Assembly: GCA_937922045.1 (NCBI GenBank) | Contig: CAKZXA010000044.1 | Span: 22,844 to 86,843, forward strand | From: an uncultured Acidimicrobiales bacterium | GTDB taxonomy: Bacteria > Actinomycetota > Acidimicrobiia > Acidimicrobiales > SZUA-35 | Direction: 5' to 3' | Length of the DNA stretch: 64,000 nucleotides | Shown: positions 33,038 to 41,185 of the stretch, in pieces | Numbering within the stretch: position 1 is the first letter of the stretch | How the letters are laid out: the number at the start of each line of letters is the position of its first letter | Made by a program: the position numbers and the translations under genes | Notes under the pieces: model-generated | Told to the model about the DNA's origin: nothing | Database searches by the model: none | What the model saw: only the letters and a program-made list of their open reading frames with translations

Positions 33038-34345
33038 ATGCGCACCTCGTCAGGCCACACTGGTCTCAGCCCGGAGGCACTGGCCGAGTGGCTCGTCGAG
33101 TGGCTGGCTCCTGGTTCCGACGTGGTGGTGCCAATCGCCAACGGTGAACCGGTGAAACTGCTCGACGCCATCGAGGATCGGGCCGAGCGGCTGCGGGATG
33201 TCCGCATGCACCAGATGCACGCCCTGCACGATCGCCGCTACCTTCACCGCGGTGTCGAGGGGAGCCTCGAGGGCTCGTTGCGGCATGTGTCCTGGTTCTT
33301 GTCGTACATCACTCGTCCGGCCTATGCGGCCGGCGCCATCGATTTCGTTCCTGCCAACTACAGCGAGGTGCCCCAGCTACTTGCTGAGCGGCAGCCCGCG
33401 GTGGTGATCGCATCGGCCAGCCCGCCCGACAACCACGGCTACGTTTCGTTGGGCGTTACCGGGAGCTACACGACGGCCCTGCTCGGCCGGGTGCCGTTCG
33501 TGTTGGAGATCAACGAGCAGATGCCGCGCACGTTTGGCTCGAACCGGCTTCGGCTGGACGAGGCGCTCGGCTGGTGCGAGGCGAGCTACCCGCTGGTGGA
33601 GGTTGCGGCCCCGGTCCCCACCGAGCGAGACCGTCGCATCGCCGAGCTGGTGGCAGATCGTATACCAAACGGGGCGACGATTCAGCTCGGCATCGGAGGC
33701 ATCCCGACGGCAGTGGCCTCGATGCTTCACGGCCACGAGGACCTGTCCATTCACACCGAGCTGTTCGCCGACCCCATGGTGGATCTGATCGAAGCTGGCG
33801 TCGTGACCGGCATCAACAAGGCTTCGTACAAACGCCGGGCGGTTGCGACCTTCGCCCTTGGGACGAAACGGCTCTACGACTTCCTTCACCTGAACGACGG
33901 TGTGGTGTTTTTGCCAGTCAACGAAACGAATGATCCACGCAGAATCGGATCACACCCGAAGTTTGTTTCGGTGAACGCAACGCTCGAAGTCGACCTACTC
34001 GGCCAGTGTGCGTCTGAGACGCTGGGCACCCGCTACTACTCGGGTAGTGGCGGGCAGGCCGACTTCGCTCGCGGCGCCCAATACTCCGATGGTGGCGATG
34101 GGTTCGTCGTGCTCAGCAGCACGACCCGTGCCGGAGCTTCCCGTATCGTGCCAACGTTGATGCCTGGCGCCGCGGTAACAACACAGAAGAACACGGTCGA
34201 CAATGTGGTCACCGAATTCGGTGTTGCCACCTTGCGCGGCCGCACCCTCGATGAAAGATCGAGGGCCTTGATAGCGGTCGCTCATCCGGAGCATCGCGAT
34301 GAGCTCACGAAGGCAGCGCGTGACCAGGGCCGGATCCGAGGCTGA
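33038..34345 (+). CDS. acetyl-CoA hydrolase/transferase family (4-hydroxybutyrate CoA-transferase-like)
   Basis: 435 residues, the usual length of this family. Recognisable features are VVVPIANGEPVKLLDAI near the start, FVPANYSEVP, ASPPDNHGYVSLG, and IQLGIGGIPTAVASML. The catalytic Glu is Glu241 in IHTELFADPMVDL, which forms the enzyme-CoA thioester. The C-terminal domain has GSGGQADFARGA, a glycine-rich CoA-binding loop. The enzyme would move CoA between acetyl-CoA and a short acyl or hydroxyacyl acid. The neighbouring MFS carrier (convergent) of the monocarboxylate type fits uptake of such an acid. Confidence 0.85.
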   Translation: MRTSSGHTGLSPEALAEWLVEWLAPGSDVVVPIANGEPVKLLDAIEDRAERLRDVRMHQMHALHDRRYLHRGVEGSLEGSLRHVSWFLSYITRPAYAAGAIDFVPANYSEVPQLLAERQPAVVIASASPPDNHGYVSLGVTGSYTTALLGRVPFVLEINEQMPRTFGSNRLRLDEALGWCEASYPLVEVAAPVPTERDRRIAELVADRIPNGATIQLGIGGIPTAVASMLHGHEDLSIHTELFADPMVDLIEAGVVTGINKASYKRRAVATFALGTKRLYDFLHLNDGVVFLPVNETNDPRRIGSHPKFVSVNATLEVDLLGQCASETLGTRYYSGSGGQADFARGAQYSDGGDGFVVLSSTTRAGASRIVPTLMPGAAVTTQKNTVDNVVTEFGVATLRGRTLDERSRALIAVAHPEHRDELTKAARDQGRIRG

Positions 34346-34354
34346 CGCCCGAAG

Positions 34355-35638
34355 CTAGGACACGTTGACCAGATCGTTCGAGTCGCTGCGGTCGCTGCCA
34401 TTCGACCGGTCGCTGATGAGGAGTGCGGCGAAGCCAGCGGCGATGGCGATAGCCCCGGCCGAGGTGAAGGCCCAGCTGTAGGAGCCGGTCTCGTCTCGCA
34501 CCAGTCCGGCTGCCCAGGCTGCCACCGCTGCGCCGATCTGATGGGCACCGAAGACCCAGGCGTAGACAACGCCCGCGTTGTGGCGCCCGAACAGTTTGGC
34601 TCCGAGCATGATGGTTGGCGGCACGGTGGCGATGTAGTCGAGCCCGAACAGTACGGCGAAGGCGCCGATCGACAGGCTGTCGTGGATGAAGGGCAACATC
34701 ATGAGCGACACGCCGCGGAAGCCGTAGTAGATCATGAGGAGACGGCGAGGGTCGTAGCGGTCGGTCAGGATGCCGGAGCCGACGGTGCCGATGAAGTTGA
34801 ACACACCCATAATGGCCAGCCAGTTGGCGGCGGTTATCTCGTCGAAACCATGGTCGGCGGCGTGGGCGATGAAGTGCTGTCCGACCAGCCCGTTGCTGGT
34901 GGCGCCGCACACGAGGAAGGTGCTGGCCAGCAGCCAGAACTCGGGTCGACGAAATGCTCGACGGACGAGATCACGGTCTGGTGGGGTGGCCGGTTCCGGT
35001 TCGCCACCGAGCGGCGCCACTCCCACATCGGCTGGGGCGTTGCGAAAGAAGAGCCACACGATGGGCAGGAGGGCCGCTGAGGCAACCGCACCCCAGACGA
35101 GAGCTTGTCGCCAGCCCGCTCCAGCTCCGACCCCGGCAAAGAACCGCACGAACACGAGTTGCCCTGCGCTTTGCGAAGCGCCGAATACGCCGGTGACCAG
35201 ACCTCGGCGTTCGACGAACCAGGTGTTGGCCACCGCCGCGCCTAGGAAGGAGGCTACGAGCCCAGCGGCGAGGCCGGAGGTGAGTCCGAACCAGAGGGTG
35301 AGGGTCCAGATGTCGTCGATGCGGCTGGCGAGATAGAACGAGAGAGCGGTGACCGCAATCGACAGCATCACCATGTTTTTCATGCCGATGCGCCGAGCGA
35401 GCGCTCCCGCTATCGGCCCACCGAAGCCGTAGGCCACGAGACCGATAGCGGCCGCGAACGACAGCTGGGACGTAGACCAGCCGGTGTCTCGTTCCATGTC
35501 GAGCAGGAGAGCACCGGGCGCGGCTCGAGTGCCGGAGGTGACGACAAGCACGAGTGCCGCAACCGCCACCACGATCCACCCGTAGAAGATTCCGCCGCTT
35601 GCCGGCTCTTGGTTCGTTTGGCTGATGCGACCTTTCAC
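34355..35638 (-). CDS. MFS transporter, monocarboxylate/oxalate-formate antiporter type
   Basis: 427 residues with twelve predicted membrane helices. The N-terminus FYGWIVVAVAALVLVVTSGTRAAPGALL is typical of the OFA/monocarboxylate-porter branch. The loop 2-3 motif reads GALARRIGMKN. The centre loop carries GEPEPATPPDRDLVRRAFRRPEFW, followed by the second half (FLVCGATSNGL). It probably imports or exchanges an organic acid. Start GTG 35638. The region to 35787 is shared with the divergent HNH gene and contains its LexA-like promoter. Confidence 0.8.
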   Translation of the reverse strand: MKGRISQTNQEPASGGIFYGWIVVAVAALVLVVTSGTRAAPGALLLDMERDTGWSTSQLSFAAAIGLVAYGFGGPIAGALARRIGMKNMVMLSIAVTALSFYLASRIDDIWTLTLWFGLTSGLAAGLVASFLGAAVANTWFVERRGLVTGVFGASQSAGQLVFVRFFAGVGAGAGWRQALVWGAVASAALLPIVWLFFRNAPADVGVAPLGGEPEPATPPDRDLVRRAFRRPEFWLLASTFLVCGATSNGLVGQHFIAHAADHGFDEITAANWLAIMGVFNFIGTVGSGILTDRYDPRRLLMIYYGFRGVSLMMLPFIHDSLSIGAFAVLFGLDYIATVPPTIMLGAKLFGRHNAGVVYAWVFGAHQIGAAVAAWAAGLVRDETGSYSWAFTSAGAIAIAAGFAALLISDRSNGSDRSDSNDLVNVS

Positions 35639-35697
35639 TCGCGCAGCCTACAAGTTCTTGCCGTTGTTCTTCCAACTGGATTCCAAGCAACGAGACG

Positions 35698-35726
35698 TTG
35701 TCAAACGAACGAACGTTCGCTAGTGT
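35698..35726 (+). promoter_or_regulatory. promoter with LexA-type operator for the HNH gene
   Basis: A -35 box TTGTCA (35698-35703) and a -10 box TAGTGT (35721-35726) are separated by 17 bp. The spacer contains CGAACGAACGTTCG at 35706-35719, a perfect fit to the Gram-positive SOS box CGAACRNRYGTTYG. LexA bound there would block the promoter. The 13E12-type HNH genes of Mycobacterium are known LexA targets, which agrees. Because the TTG at 35698 is the -35 box, it cannot be the gene start. Confidence 0.75.
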
Positions 35727-35787
35727 GGTTGTTCTTCGAAGCTTAGGCTTCCTTCAACTGGTCTCACCTTTCTCTGGCGGTCTGCCT

Positions 35788-36975
35788 GTGAGTACCGAGT
35801 GTTGTTTAGATGTTCTTGATGCGGCGTTGGACGTTGTGTTCGATGAGTCGTTGTCGACGTTTGGTGCGGTGGTCTTGGCTGAACGTGCACGCCGACTGGA
35901 GATACTGGCCTCGAGACTGGACGCGGCCCGAGCCTTGACGCTTGCCGCGGCAAACGCGGCGGTCGAGGCACCAGGAGCGATGCGCGATCTCGGCTACCGA
36001 GGACCGGAGCAGTACGTGACCGACCGGGCGCATGTGGACGGCCGATCGGTGCGAGCCGTGTCTCGGCTCGGCCGCTGGTTGGTCGACTTCCCCGTTCTCG
36101 CTGGCGCCTTCGAGGCCGGTGCTGTTGCCGCGTGCCACCTGCACGCCATCCGTCGTCTTGATTCGGTGCGGACTCGGTTTGCGTTGGTGGGCGATCAGCA
36201 GTTCTTTATCGACACTGCCGGATCCGTCGATTTCAAAGACTTCGGTCGGGTCCTCGCCTACTGGTCCAACGCTGCAGACCCCGACGGCGCCGAACCCCGA
36301 GACCAGGTGGCCAAGACGGGCTTGTGGTATCGGCGCCATGGTGACGGAGCGGTCTCTGGCCGGTTCTACTACGACCCCTTGAACGCTCAGGTGTTCGCCA
36401 ACGCGGTCGAAACCGAATCACAACGCCTCTTCCGCGCCGACGCCGAAGCATGCTCCCAACGTCATGCCTCGTATCGTGATGCGGAATCGCTGATCAATCT
36501 TGTAGTGAAAGGGGCGGGCACTTGCGGTAGCGCGGCGGTCACGCCGCTCATCAACATCGTCATGTCTCAACCCGTCGCCGAACGGCTACTCCAACAGATC
36601 GACGACCCTGGGGTTGGTCCTGTTGAAGTTCGCTACGACGACCTGGATGGGCGCTGCGAGTTCCTCGACGGCACACCGCTGCACCCAACCTTTGCCTTGG
36701 CCGCCTTGGCGGCGGCCAGGCTACGCAGGGTCGTTCTCGACACCCGATCCAAACCGGTCGACACATCTGTTACGGCACGCAGTTTCCCGCCATGGATGAA
36801 ACACCTGCTACTGATCGAAGCGCGCGGACGATGCCGAGCCCCAGGATGCGACGCTCCCTTTCCCTGGCTCCAAGCCGACCACATCACACCCCACGCAACA
36901 GGAGGCCAAACCAAGCTCAGTAACGGCCAAGTTCTTTGCGACCCCCACAACAAGTGGAAAGGTGCTCGGGTATGA
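35788..36975 (+). CDS. HNH endonuclease with DUF222 domain (13E12 type), probably SOS-induced
   Basis: 395 residues from GTG 35788. The DUF222 region (about 10-260) is helical, with AERARRLEILASRLDAARALTL, RDLGYRGPEQYV and GAVAACHLHAIRR. The C-terminal HNH domain has CRAPGCDAPFPWLQADHITPHATGG and LCDPHNKW with the His, Asn and His in place. This family is multi-copy in actinobacteria; a partial second copy is at the window start. Function (DNA repair, self-mobility or toxin) is not established. The LexA-type promoter upstream indicates induction by DNA damage. Confidence 0.9.
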   Translation: MSTECCLDVLDAALDVVFDESLSTFGAVVLAERARRLEILASRLDAARALTLAAANAAVEAPGAMRDLGYRGPEQYVTDRAHVDGRSVRAVSRLGRWLVDFPVLAGAFEAGAVAACHLHAIRRLDSVRTRFALVGDQQFFIDTAGSVDFKDFGRVLAYWSNAADPDGAEPRDQVAKTGLWYRRHGDGAVSGRFYYDPLNAQVFANAVETESQRLFRADAEACSQRHASYRDAESLINLVVKGAGTCGSAAVTPLINIVMSQPVAERLLQQIDDPGVGPVEVRYDDLDGRCEFLDGTPLHPTFALAALAAARLRRVVLDTRSKPVDTSVTARSFPPWMKHLLLIEARGRCRAPGCDAPFPWLQADHITPHATGGQTKLSNGQVLCDPHNKWKGARV

Positions 36976-36992
36976 CCGCCCATCCATTCAAC

Positions 36993-37721
36993 CTACGAAA
37001 GCTGAATACGTACCCGCTTGTTGCCCTTGCCTTTGGATTCGGTCTTCGTAACCGAAAAGTGACCAACCGCTGCGGTCGATGCCACATGGGTGCCGCCATC
37101 GGCCTGCTTGTCGAGTCCAACAATGTCGACGACCCGAATCTCGGAGATCGACTCAGGGATCAAGCTCACCTTGGTTCGGATCAAGGCATCGTCGCTCAAG
37201 GCTTCGGCCCGAGGAAGAAAGGTGACCTCAATTGGCCGATCGGCCGCGATCTCTTCGTTGACGAGAGCCGTGATGCGGTCGGCGAAACCGTCGGGGAGCG
37301 GATCGAACTCAAAATCCATGCGGGCCTTGAGCGGCTCCATGTTGCCTCCGGTCACCGACACTCCCCACTCGTTCCAAATCACGCCGCACAAGATGTGGAG
37401 AGCGGTGTGGGTGCGCATCAGGTCGTGTCGTCGATCCCAATCGATGGTGCCGGTAACGGTGTCGCCGACCAGTGGGGCGCCCTCGCCCTCGAGGCGATGC
37501 CAGATGGTGGCGCCGTCCCGTTTCACCGAGGAGACCGTCCACAAGCGATCGTCGACGGCGAGCGTTCCGGTGTCGTGTGGTTGGCCGCCACTGGTGTAGT
37601 AGAAGGCGCTGCGATCGAGTGCAACCGCAGCCGGTTGGTCACCGTCTCCGGTTGCCACATCGGTCACGGCCGCCTCGAAGGTGGTCAGGTAGGCATCGGT
37701 CAGAAACAACAGATCGGTCAT
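36993..37721 (-). CDS. alaX: alanyl-tRNA editing protein AlaX
   Basis: 242 residues, the mid-length AlaX form. N-terminal AlaRS-like beta barrel with FYYTSGGQPHDTG, then the editing domain with zinc motif HTALH (His105, His109). The later part reads QADGGTHVAST, where many relatives have CGGTHV; the Cys ligand is absent while His remains, a pattern I believe exists in one AlaX subgroup. The enzyme hydrolyses mischarged Ser- or Gly-tRNA(Ala) in trans. It overlaps the upstream MmcQ/YjbR gene by 4 bp, so the two form an operon. Confidence 0.85.
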   Translation of the reverse strand: MTDLLFLTDAYLTTFEAAVTDVATGDGDQPAAVALDRSAFYYTSGGQPHDTGTLAVDDRLWTVSSVKRDGATIWHRLEGEGAPLVGDTVTGTIDWDRRHDLMRTHTALHILCGVIWNEWGVSVTGGNMEPLKARMDFEFDPLPDGFADRITALVNEEIAADRPIEVTFLPRAEALSDDALIRTKVSLIPESISEIRVVDIVGLDKQADGGTHVASTAAVGHFSVTKTESKGKGNKRVRIQLS

Positions 37722-38095
37722 GTTTTCTCCTCAGCGTGGTCGAGGATCTGACGGCCCAAGGTTTTGGGCGCAACCAGCGAGTAGCTGGTGAGGATCCATT
37801 CCTCGACTTCTTCCCATCGTGCTTTCGGCAGCCGTTTGGGCAGGTCGACAGAGATCCAGCCATGGCGACCCAACCCGTAGCCAGTGGGGTAAGCACCGTC
37901 GACGGTCGAAACCACCGCTTCGGCTTCCTCTTTCGAGAGCTTGACCGTGATTGATGTGCCTTCGTGATTGGCGAAGATAAAGTTCTTGCCCCGAACCCGG
38001 AACGTAGGCTCGCCGCCCCAGGCCTCAATATCGACCCGCTGTGCCTCGGGCAGAGACAGGGCCAACTTTTCGATCCGGTCGAACGTGGCTGCCAT
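37718..38095 (-). CDS. MmcQ/YjbR family DNA-binding-like protein
   Basis: 125 residues. The sequence shows the CyaY-like double-wing fold of YjbR proteins: LALSLPEAQRVDIEAWGGEPTFRVRGKNF, VKLSKEEAEAVV and a basic GRHGWISVDLPKRLPKARWEEVEEWI close. Members are small cytosolic proteins of uncertain role, sometimes annotated as DNA binding. Upstream, TAGCCT lies 8 nt before the ATG. It is first of the pair with alaX, which it overlaps by 4 bp. Confidence 0.85.
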   Translation of the reverse strand: MAATFDRIEKLALSLPEAQRVDIEAWGGEPTFRVRGKNFIFANHEGTSITVKLSKEEAEAVVSTVDGAYPTGYGLGRHGWISVDLPKRLPKARWEEVEEWILTSYSLVAPKTLGRQILDHAEEKT

Positions 38096-38103
38096 ACGGA
38101 GCC

Positions 38104-38109
38104 AGGCTA
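38104..38109 (-). promoter_or_regulatory. -10 element TAGCCT, leaderless start
   Basis: On the minus strand TAGCCT lies 8 nt before the ATG at 38095 of the YjbR-like gene, with no ribosome site. Confidence 0.45.
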
Positions 38110-38118
38110 GTCGAGGGT

Positions 38119-39099
38119 CTAGGGGATGGTTGACCCTAGGCCGGTGTAGTACACCGTGAACGTCGGCCCCTTACACGACGTTGTGCTCAGCCGGTTGTCT
38201 CTCGACGCATTGAACTTGTAGCCAGCGGGCGCAACCATCGCGAGCCCATCACAACCGCTGGTTCCAACGTCGGCCCTTCCTTGGCGGTTGGTCGAGTACC
38301 GCACACCTGACGCCACGTTGGTGATCGACACGCCAGCCACCGGATCGCCGTCGGCAGTGATGACCGAGATTGTCACGAGTATGTCGAACACGGTTCCGTT
38401 TGTGGTGGAGGAAGGTTCGCTCGTCGTTGTTGTTAACGGCACGCTGGTGAGAGAGGTGATGGTTGACCCGGTCGTCGGCAAGGAGAGGGTTGCCGTCGTC
38501 TCCGTCGATGAGACGGTCGTAAGGGCGGTGCTGGCGCTCGTCGGAGCCGTTGTCTCGGTCTTCTCGGTGGTGGTCGATGACGCGCTGGTTTCGGTCGTCG
38601 GTTCGGTTGTGGTCTCCGTTGAGCTGGTGGTTTCAGACGGCACGGTCGTGCTCACCGACTCGTCGTCTGGATCAGTTGAGTCAACGTCAACGTCGGCGCC
38701 GGCGCCAGTAGACGTGTCGGCGGAGCCGAGCTCACCAACCGACTCATCACCGAGCTGATCGGCGGCGATGAAGCCGGTCGAATCCTCTTGGCGGGTCAGG
38801 ACCGACGACGCCAGCATGAACACAGCAACCAGGCTGAGAGCGACCGGTGTGAGGGCGCCGAGGAGTTTCAGGCCGTCGAGCCGACCACGCAGTGCTAGGC
38901 GTTCACGCAGTGCTAGGCGTTCACGCAGTGCTAGGCGTTCACGAAGTGCTAGGCGTTCACGCAGTGCCGGGCGTGCATAGAAGGATTGGTTGGAGAGCAG
39001 CTCCCCTAGTTTGGCCGGAGGGTTGAGTCGGTCGGCGGCATCGGCCGCAACCCGCTCAAACATTTCTCTAACCTCTTGCTCGGTCGCCATCTCCCTCAT
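38119..39099 (-). CDS. membrane anti-sigma-like protein with hexapeptide repeats and Ser/Thr stalk
   Basis: 326 residues from ATG 39099, overlapping the sigma gene stop by 4 bp. The cytoplasmic part (1-80) begins TEQEVREMFERVAADAADRL, then contains five tandem LALRER-type hexapeptides that should form a charged helix leading to the membrane segment (about 84-103, ALTPVALSLVAVFMLASSVL). Outside lie an acidic linker and a long Ser/Thr-rich stalk. A C-terminal beta domain (about 240-326) follows, with DILVTISVITADGDPVAGVSI and two Cys (SGCDGL, TSCKGP), like a transthyretin/Ig fold. The anti-sigma role is inferred from coupling and topology; no zinc motif is seen. Confidence 0.7.
   Translation of the reverse strand: MREMATEQEVREMFERVAADAADRLNPPAKLGELLSNQSFYARPALRERLALRERLALRERLALRERLALRGRLDGLKLLGALTPVALSLVAVFMLASSVLTRQEDSTGFIAADQLGDESVGELGSADTSTGAGADVDVDSTDPDDESVSTTVPSETTSSTETTTEPTTETSASSTTTEKTETTAPTSASTALTTVSSTETTATLSLPTTGSTITSLTSVPLTTTTSEPSSTTNGTVFDILVTISVITADGDPVAGVSITNVASGVRYSTNRQGRADVGTSGCDGLAMVAPAGYKFNASRDNRLSTTSCKGPTFTVYYTGLGSTIP
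38886..38975. repeat. five copies of an 18-bp in-frame minisatellite
   Basis: Unit CACGCAGTGCTAGGCGTT; copies start at 38886, 38904, 38922, 38940 and 38958. The first three are identical, the fourth has one change and the last three. On the minus strand it encodes (R/G)ERLAL-type hexapeptides beside the membrane segment of the anti-sigma-like protein. Confidence 0.95.
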
Positions 39100-39641
39100 A
39101 GCTGCGCTCCCCGATGGTCTGTGTCGAGTTCGAGCCGGAGGGTTGCCCTCGCCCGGTGAAGCAGGGTTCTCGCTGTTGCTTCGGCACATCCCAGAACCTC
39201 AGCGATCTCGTTCGTTTGGTAACCCTCCATATAGAACAAGGCAATGGCCGCCCTTTGCCGAGCTGGCAACGCCTGCACCGCCGACCACAACTCGTCGTCT
39301 GATCGGGGTTGGAAGGAGGCACGGGGCTGGCCCGGGCCCAACCGGGCCAGCGCCTTTGCCTCCCTCAAAATTCGCCGCTTGCGATCGATCGACTTGTTGA
39401 TGACGGCCCGGCGGACCCAAGCCACCGGGTTGTCGTAGCCGTCGAGTTCAGGCCATCGGTCGTGAGCCTTGCCCATGGCGTCTTGCACGATGTCTTCGGC
39501 GAACGTTGCATCGCCAGCCACAGCGGTTGCCAGGGCGACGAGGCGCGAAAAGTGGCCTAGATAGAAGTCGGCGAAGGTGGAATCAACGTGCACCTTCCGC
39601 CTCTCCACTCGCATCAAAACCCCTCGACTGGCGATGTCCAC
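39096..39641 (-). CDS. ECF-family RNA polymerase sigma factor (SigE-like)
   Basis: 181 residues. Region 2 has FADFYLGHFSRLVALATAV and FAEDIVQDAMGKA; the linker includes NPVAWVRRAVINKSIDRKRR. Region 4 has LPARQRAAIALFYMEGYQTNEIAEVLG and ATARTLLHRARATLR. All match the actinobacterial SigE-like ECF family. It is coupled to the following anti-sigma-like gene. An alternative start is ATG 39614, which would remove nine residues. Confidence 0.9.
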   Translation of the reverse strand: MDIASRGVLMRVERRKVHVDSTFADFYLGHFSRLVALATAVAGDATFAEDIVQDAMGKAHDRWPELDGYDNPVAWVRRAVINKSIDRKRRILREAKALARLGPGQPRASFQPRSDDELWSAVQALPARQRAAIALFYMEGYQTNEIAEVLGCAEATARTLLHRARATLRLELDTDHRGAQL

Positions 39642-39798
39642 ATGTAGAACACGACGTAGGGCCCTGAAATGTTCCGCCAGCTGTGAGAAAAGATACTTCC
39701 GGTCCGGACCCCTCGTCCTGCGTCATCTCGCCTTGACCTTGTCTCGCCTTGGTTCTGAGCTTAGTCCAGCCAAGCCTCGTCGGATCTCATGAGAGCCT

Positions 39799-40413
39799 TC
39801 ACGCAGGGTCAGGTGTGAGGAACTGTCGGATGAGCGGCTCGTAGTGCTCGAGCGGATTGCTCGTGTAGGAGGCATCGAAGGCGGTCTGGTCGTACTCGTG
39901 ACAGAACTCTTCGGTGTAGTCGAAATGTGGTGAATCCCGGAACTGCTCGCGGGCGTTGCCGTCCATGCCGAGGTAATCCCAGAAGTAGTAGCCCTGGAAC
40001 ACGCCGTGGTTGGCCACCATGAAATGGTTGGCTTCAGACACGAACGGTTTCAGGATGCCAGCGGCGATCGAGGGGTGGTCGTAGGGGGAGAGCGTGTCAC
40101 CGATGTCGTGGAGGAGGGCGCAGAGCACGTACTCGTCGTCTCTGCCGGCGCGCTCGGCCCGGGTGGCGGTTTGCAGACTGTGCTCAAGCCGGTCGACGGG
40201 GAACCCGCCGTGATCGGTCTTGAGGTCACGCATCAGGTCTATGACTCTGTCGGCCACCATGGCCTGGGTGTGTCGGATCTGGGGTGCGATGATGGCCCAG
40301 TCCTCGGCGGTGCTCTCTTCGAAGGAAGCGAACTTCGTTCGGACGTGCGCCCCGGCCATTGTCCCTGCATCGAGTGTCTGCACCGCGTCGATTGTCGGCT
40401 CTGTCTGGGTCAT
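39799..40413 (-). CDS. HD-domain oxygenase-like protein (PhnZ/MIOX group)
   Basis: 204 residues. The HD-fold ligands are in order: EHSLQTA with His78, LLHDIGDTLSPYDH with His102, Asp103 and His113, then VANHGVFQGYYFWDYLG and a late YDQTAFD Asp. The FQGYYF, NAREQFRDSP and FCHEYDQ phrases are characteristic of the mixed-valent di-iron HD oxygenases related to PhnZ and myo-inositol oxygenase rather than phosphohydrolases. The substrate is probably a small hydroxylated or phosphonate compound. It overlaps the upstream methyltransferase gene by 4 bp. Confidence 0.7.
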   Translation of the reverse strand: MTQTEPTIDAVQTLDAGTMAGAHVRTKFASFEESTAEDWAIIAPQIRHTQAMVADRVIDLMRDLKTDHGGFPVDRLEHSLQTATRAERAGRDDEYVLCALLHDIGDTLSPYDHPSIAAGILKPFVSEANHFMVANHGVFQGYYFWDYLGMDGNAREQFRDSPHFDYTEEFCHEYDQTAFDASYTSNPLEHYEPLIRQFLTPDPA

Positions 40414-41120
40414 ACCACCAGGGTACGAGGGCAGGGCGCGTTGGTGTAAATCGGGCCCGTCTGGAACGAGACGGGACGGCGGGCCACGGCCACGTGGTCG
40501 ATAGCGGTGGCGTGGCGAAGCTCGGCGGTTTCGCTGCTGTCGCCTTCGGTTGGCACGCTGAGATCGCGGTGGGCGAGTTCGGCTCGAAGTACCTCAAGGC
40601 CTGCGGCCTCCAGCTGTGTCCGCAGAGCGTCGGGTGTCGTCAGCACGTCGGCGTCTTGCGGTCCGCCCCAGCCGTTGTCGATGTTGGTTAGATCGTGACC
40701 CACGAGCACGAAATGGCCACCGGGGGCTACGGCCGCCGCGCACCGTTCGAGGAAGGGGATTCGTGTCTCGGTGGGCCAGTGCAGGTAGACGTGGGCGACG
40801 AGGTCCCAGGCTTGTTGCCCGAGGTCGTAGCCGCCGAGATCCGCCGCCTGCCACGTCAACCGTCGACTCACGTCGTCATCGCCAAGTTGAGCGGCTCCGG
40901 CCTTGCCTCGCTCGATGCCAACGGAGGAGAAATCGACGGCGGTAACCCGCCATCCACGCTGAGCTAGCCAGACGGCATTGCGCCCCTCCCCGCAGGCGAG
41001 GTCGATGGCTTTACCAGGTTTGGCGCCGAGGTTTTCTACGATTTCGGCAAAGAACGCATTGGGTTCAACGCTCCATTGTCGACCCTCGGCATATCTCTGG
41101 TCCCAGCCGTCTGCATCCAT
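40410..41120 (-). CDS. class I SAM-dependent methyltransferase
   Basis: 236 residues. WDQRYAEGRQWSVEPNAFFAE is the usual N-terminal cap of small-molecule methyltransferases of the TehB/thiopurine-like type. Motif I is AIDLACGEGRNAVWLA, the acidic post-I residue is in VTAVDFS, and motif IV is AWDLVAHVYLHWP. The C-terminus changes to a polar tail (YTNAPCPRTLVV). First gene of a two-gene operon with the HD oxygenase-like protein. Acceptor unknown. A TATAAC box lies 7 nt before the ATG. Confidence 0.8.
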   Translation of the reverse strand: MDADGWDQRYAEGRQWSVEPNAFFAEIVENLGAKPGKAIDLACGEGRNAVWLAQRGWRVTAVDFSSVGIERGKAGAAQLGDDDVSRRLTWQAADLGGYDLGQQAWDLVAHVYLHWPTETRIPFLERCAAAVAPGGHFVLVGHDLTNIDNGWGGPQDADVLTTPDALRTQLEAAGLEVLRAELAHRDLSVPTEGDSSETAELRHATAIDHVAVARRPVSFQTGPIYTNAPCPRTLVV

Positions 41121-41171
41121 GCTGCCGGTTATAGCACACGATATTTGGTCACACCTTCGTGATCGCAGAGC

Positions 41172-41177
41172 TAGGAT
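41172..41177 (+). promoter_or_regulatory. -10 element TAGGAT, leaderless start
   Basis: TAGGAT lies 8 nt before the ATG at 41186 of the GNAT gene. Confidence 0.5.
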
Positions 41178-41185
41178 CGCCTCCG

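Noticed and set aside
35698..35787. TTG start at 35698 for the HNH gene, adding 30 residues.
   Set aside because: The TTG is part of a -35 box, and the LexA-like site and -10 box lie downstream, so the transcript cannot contain it. GTG 35788 fits the domain start.
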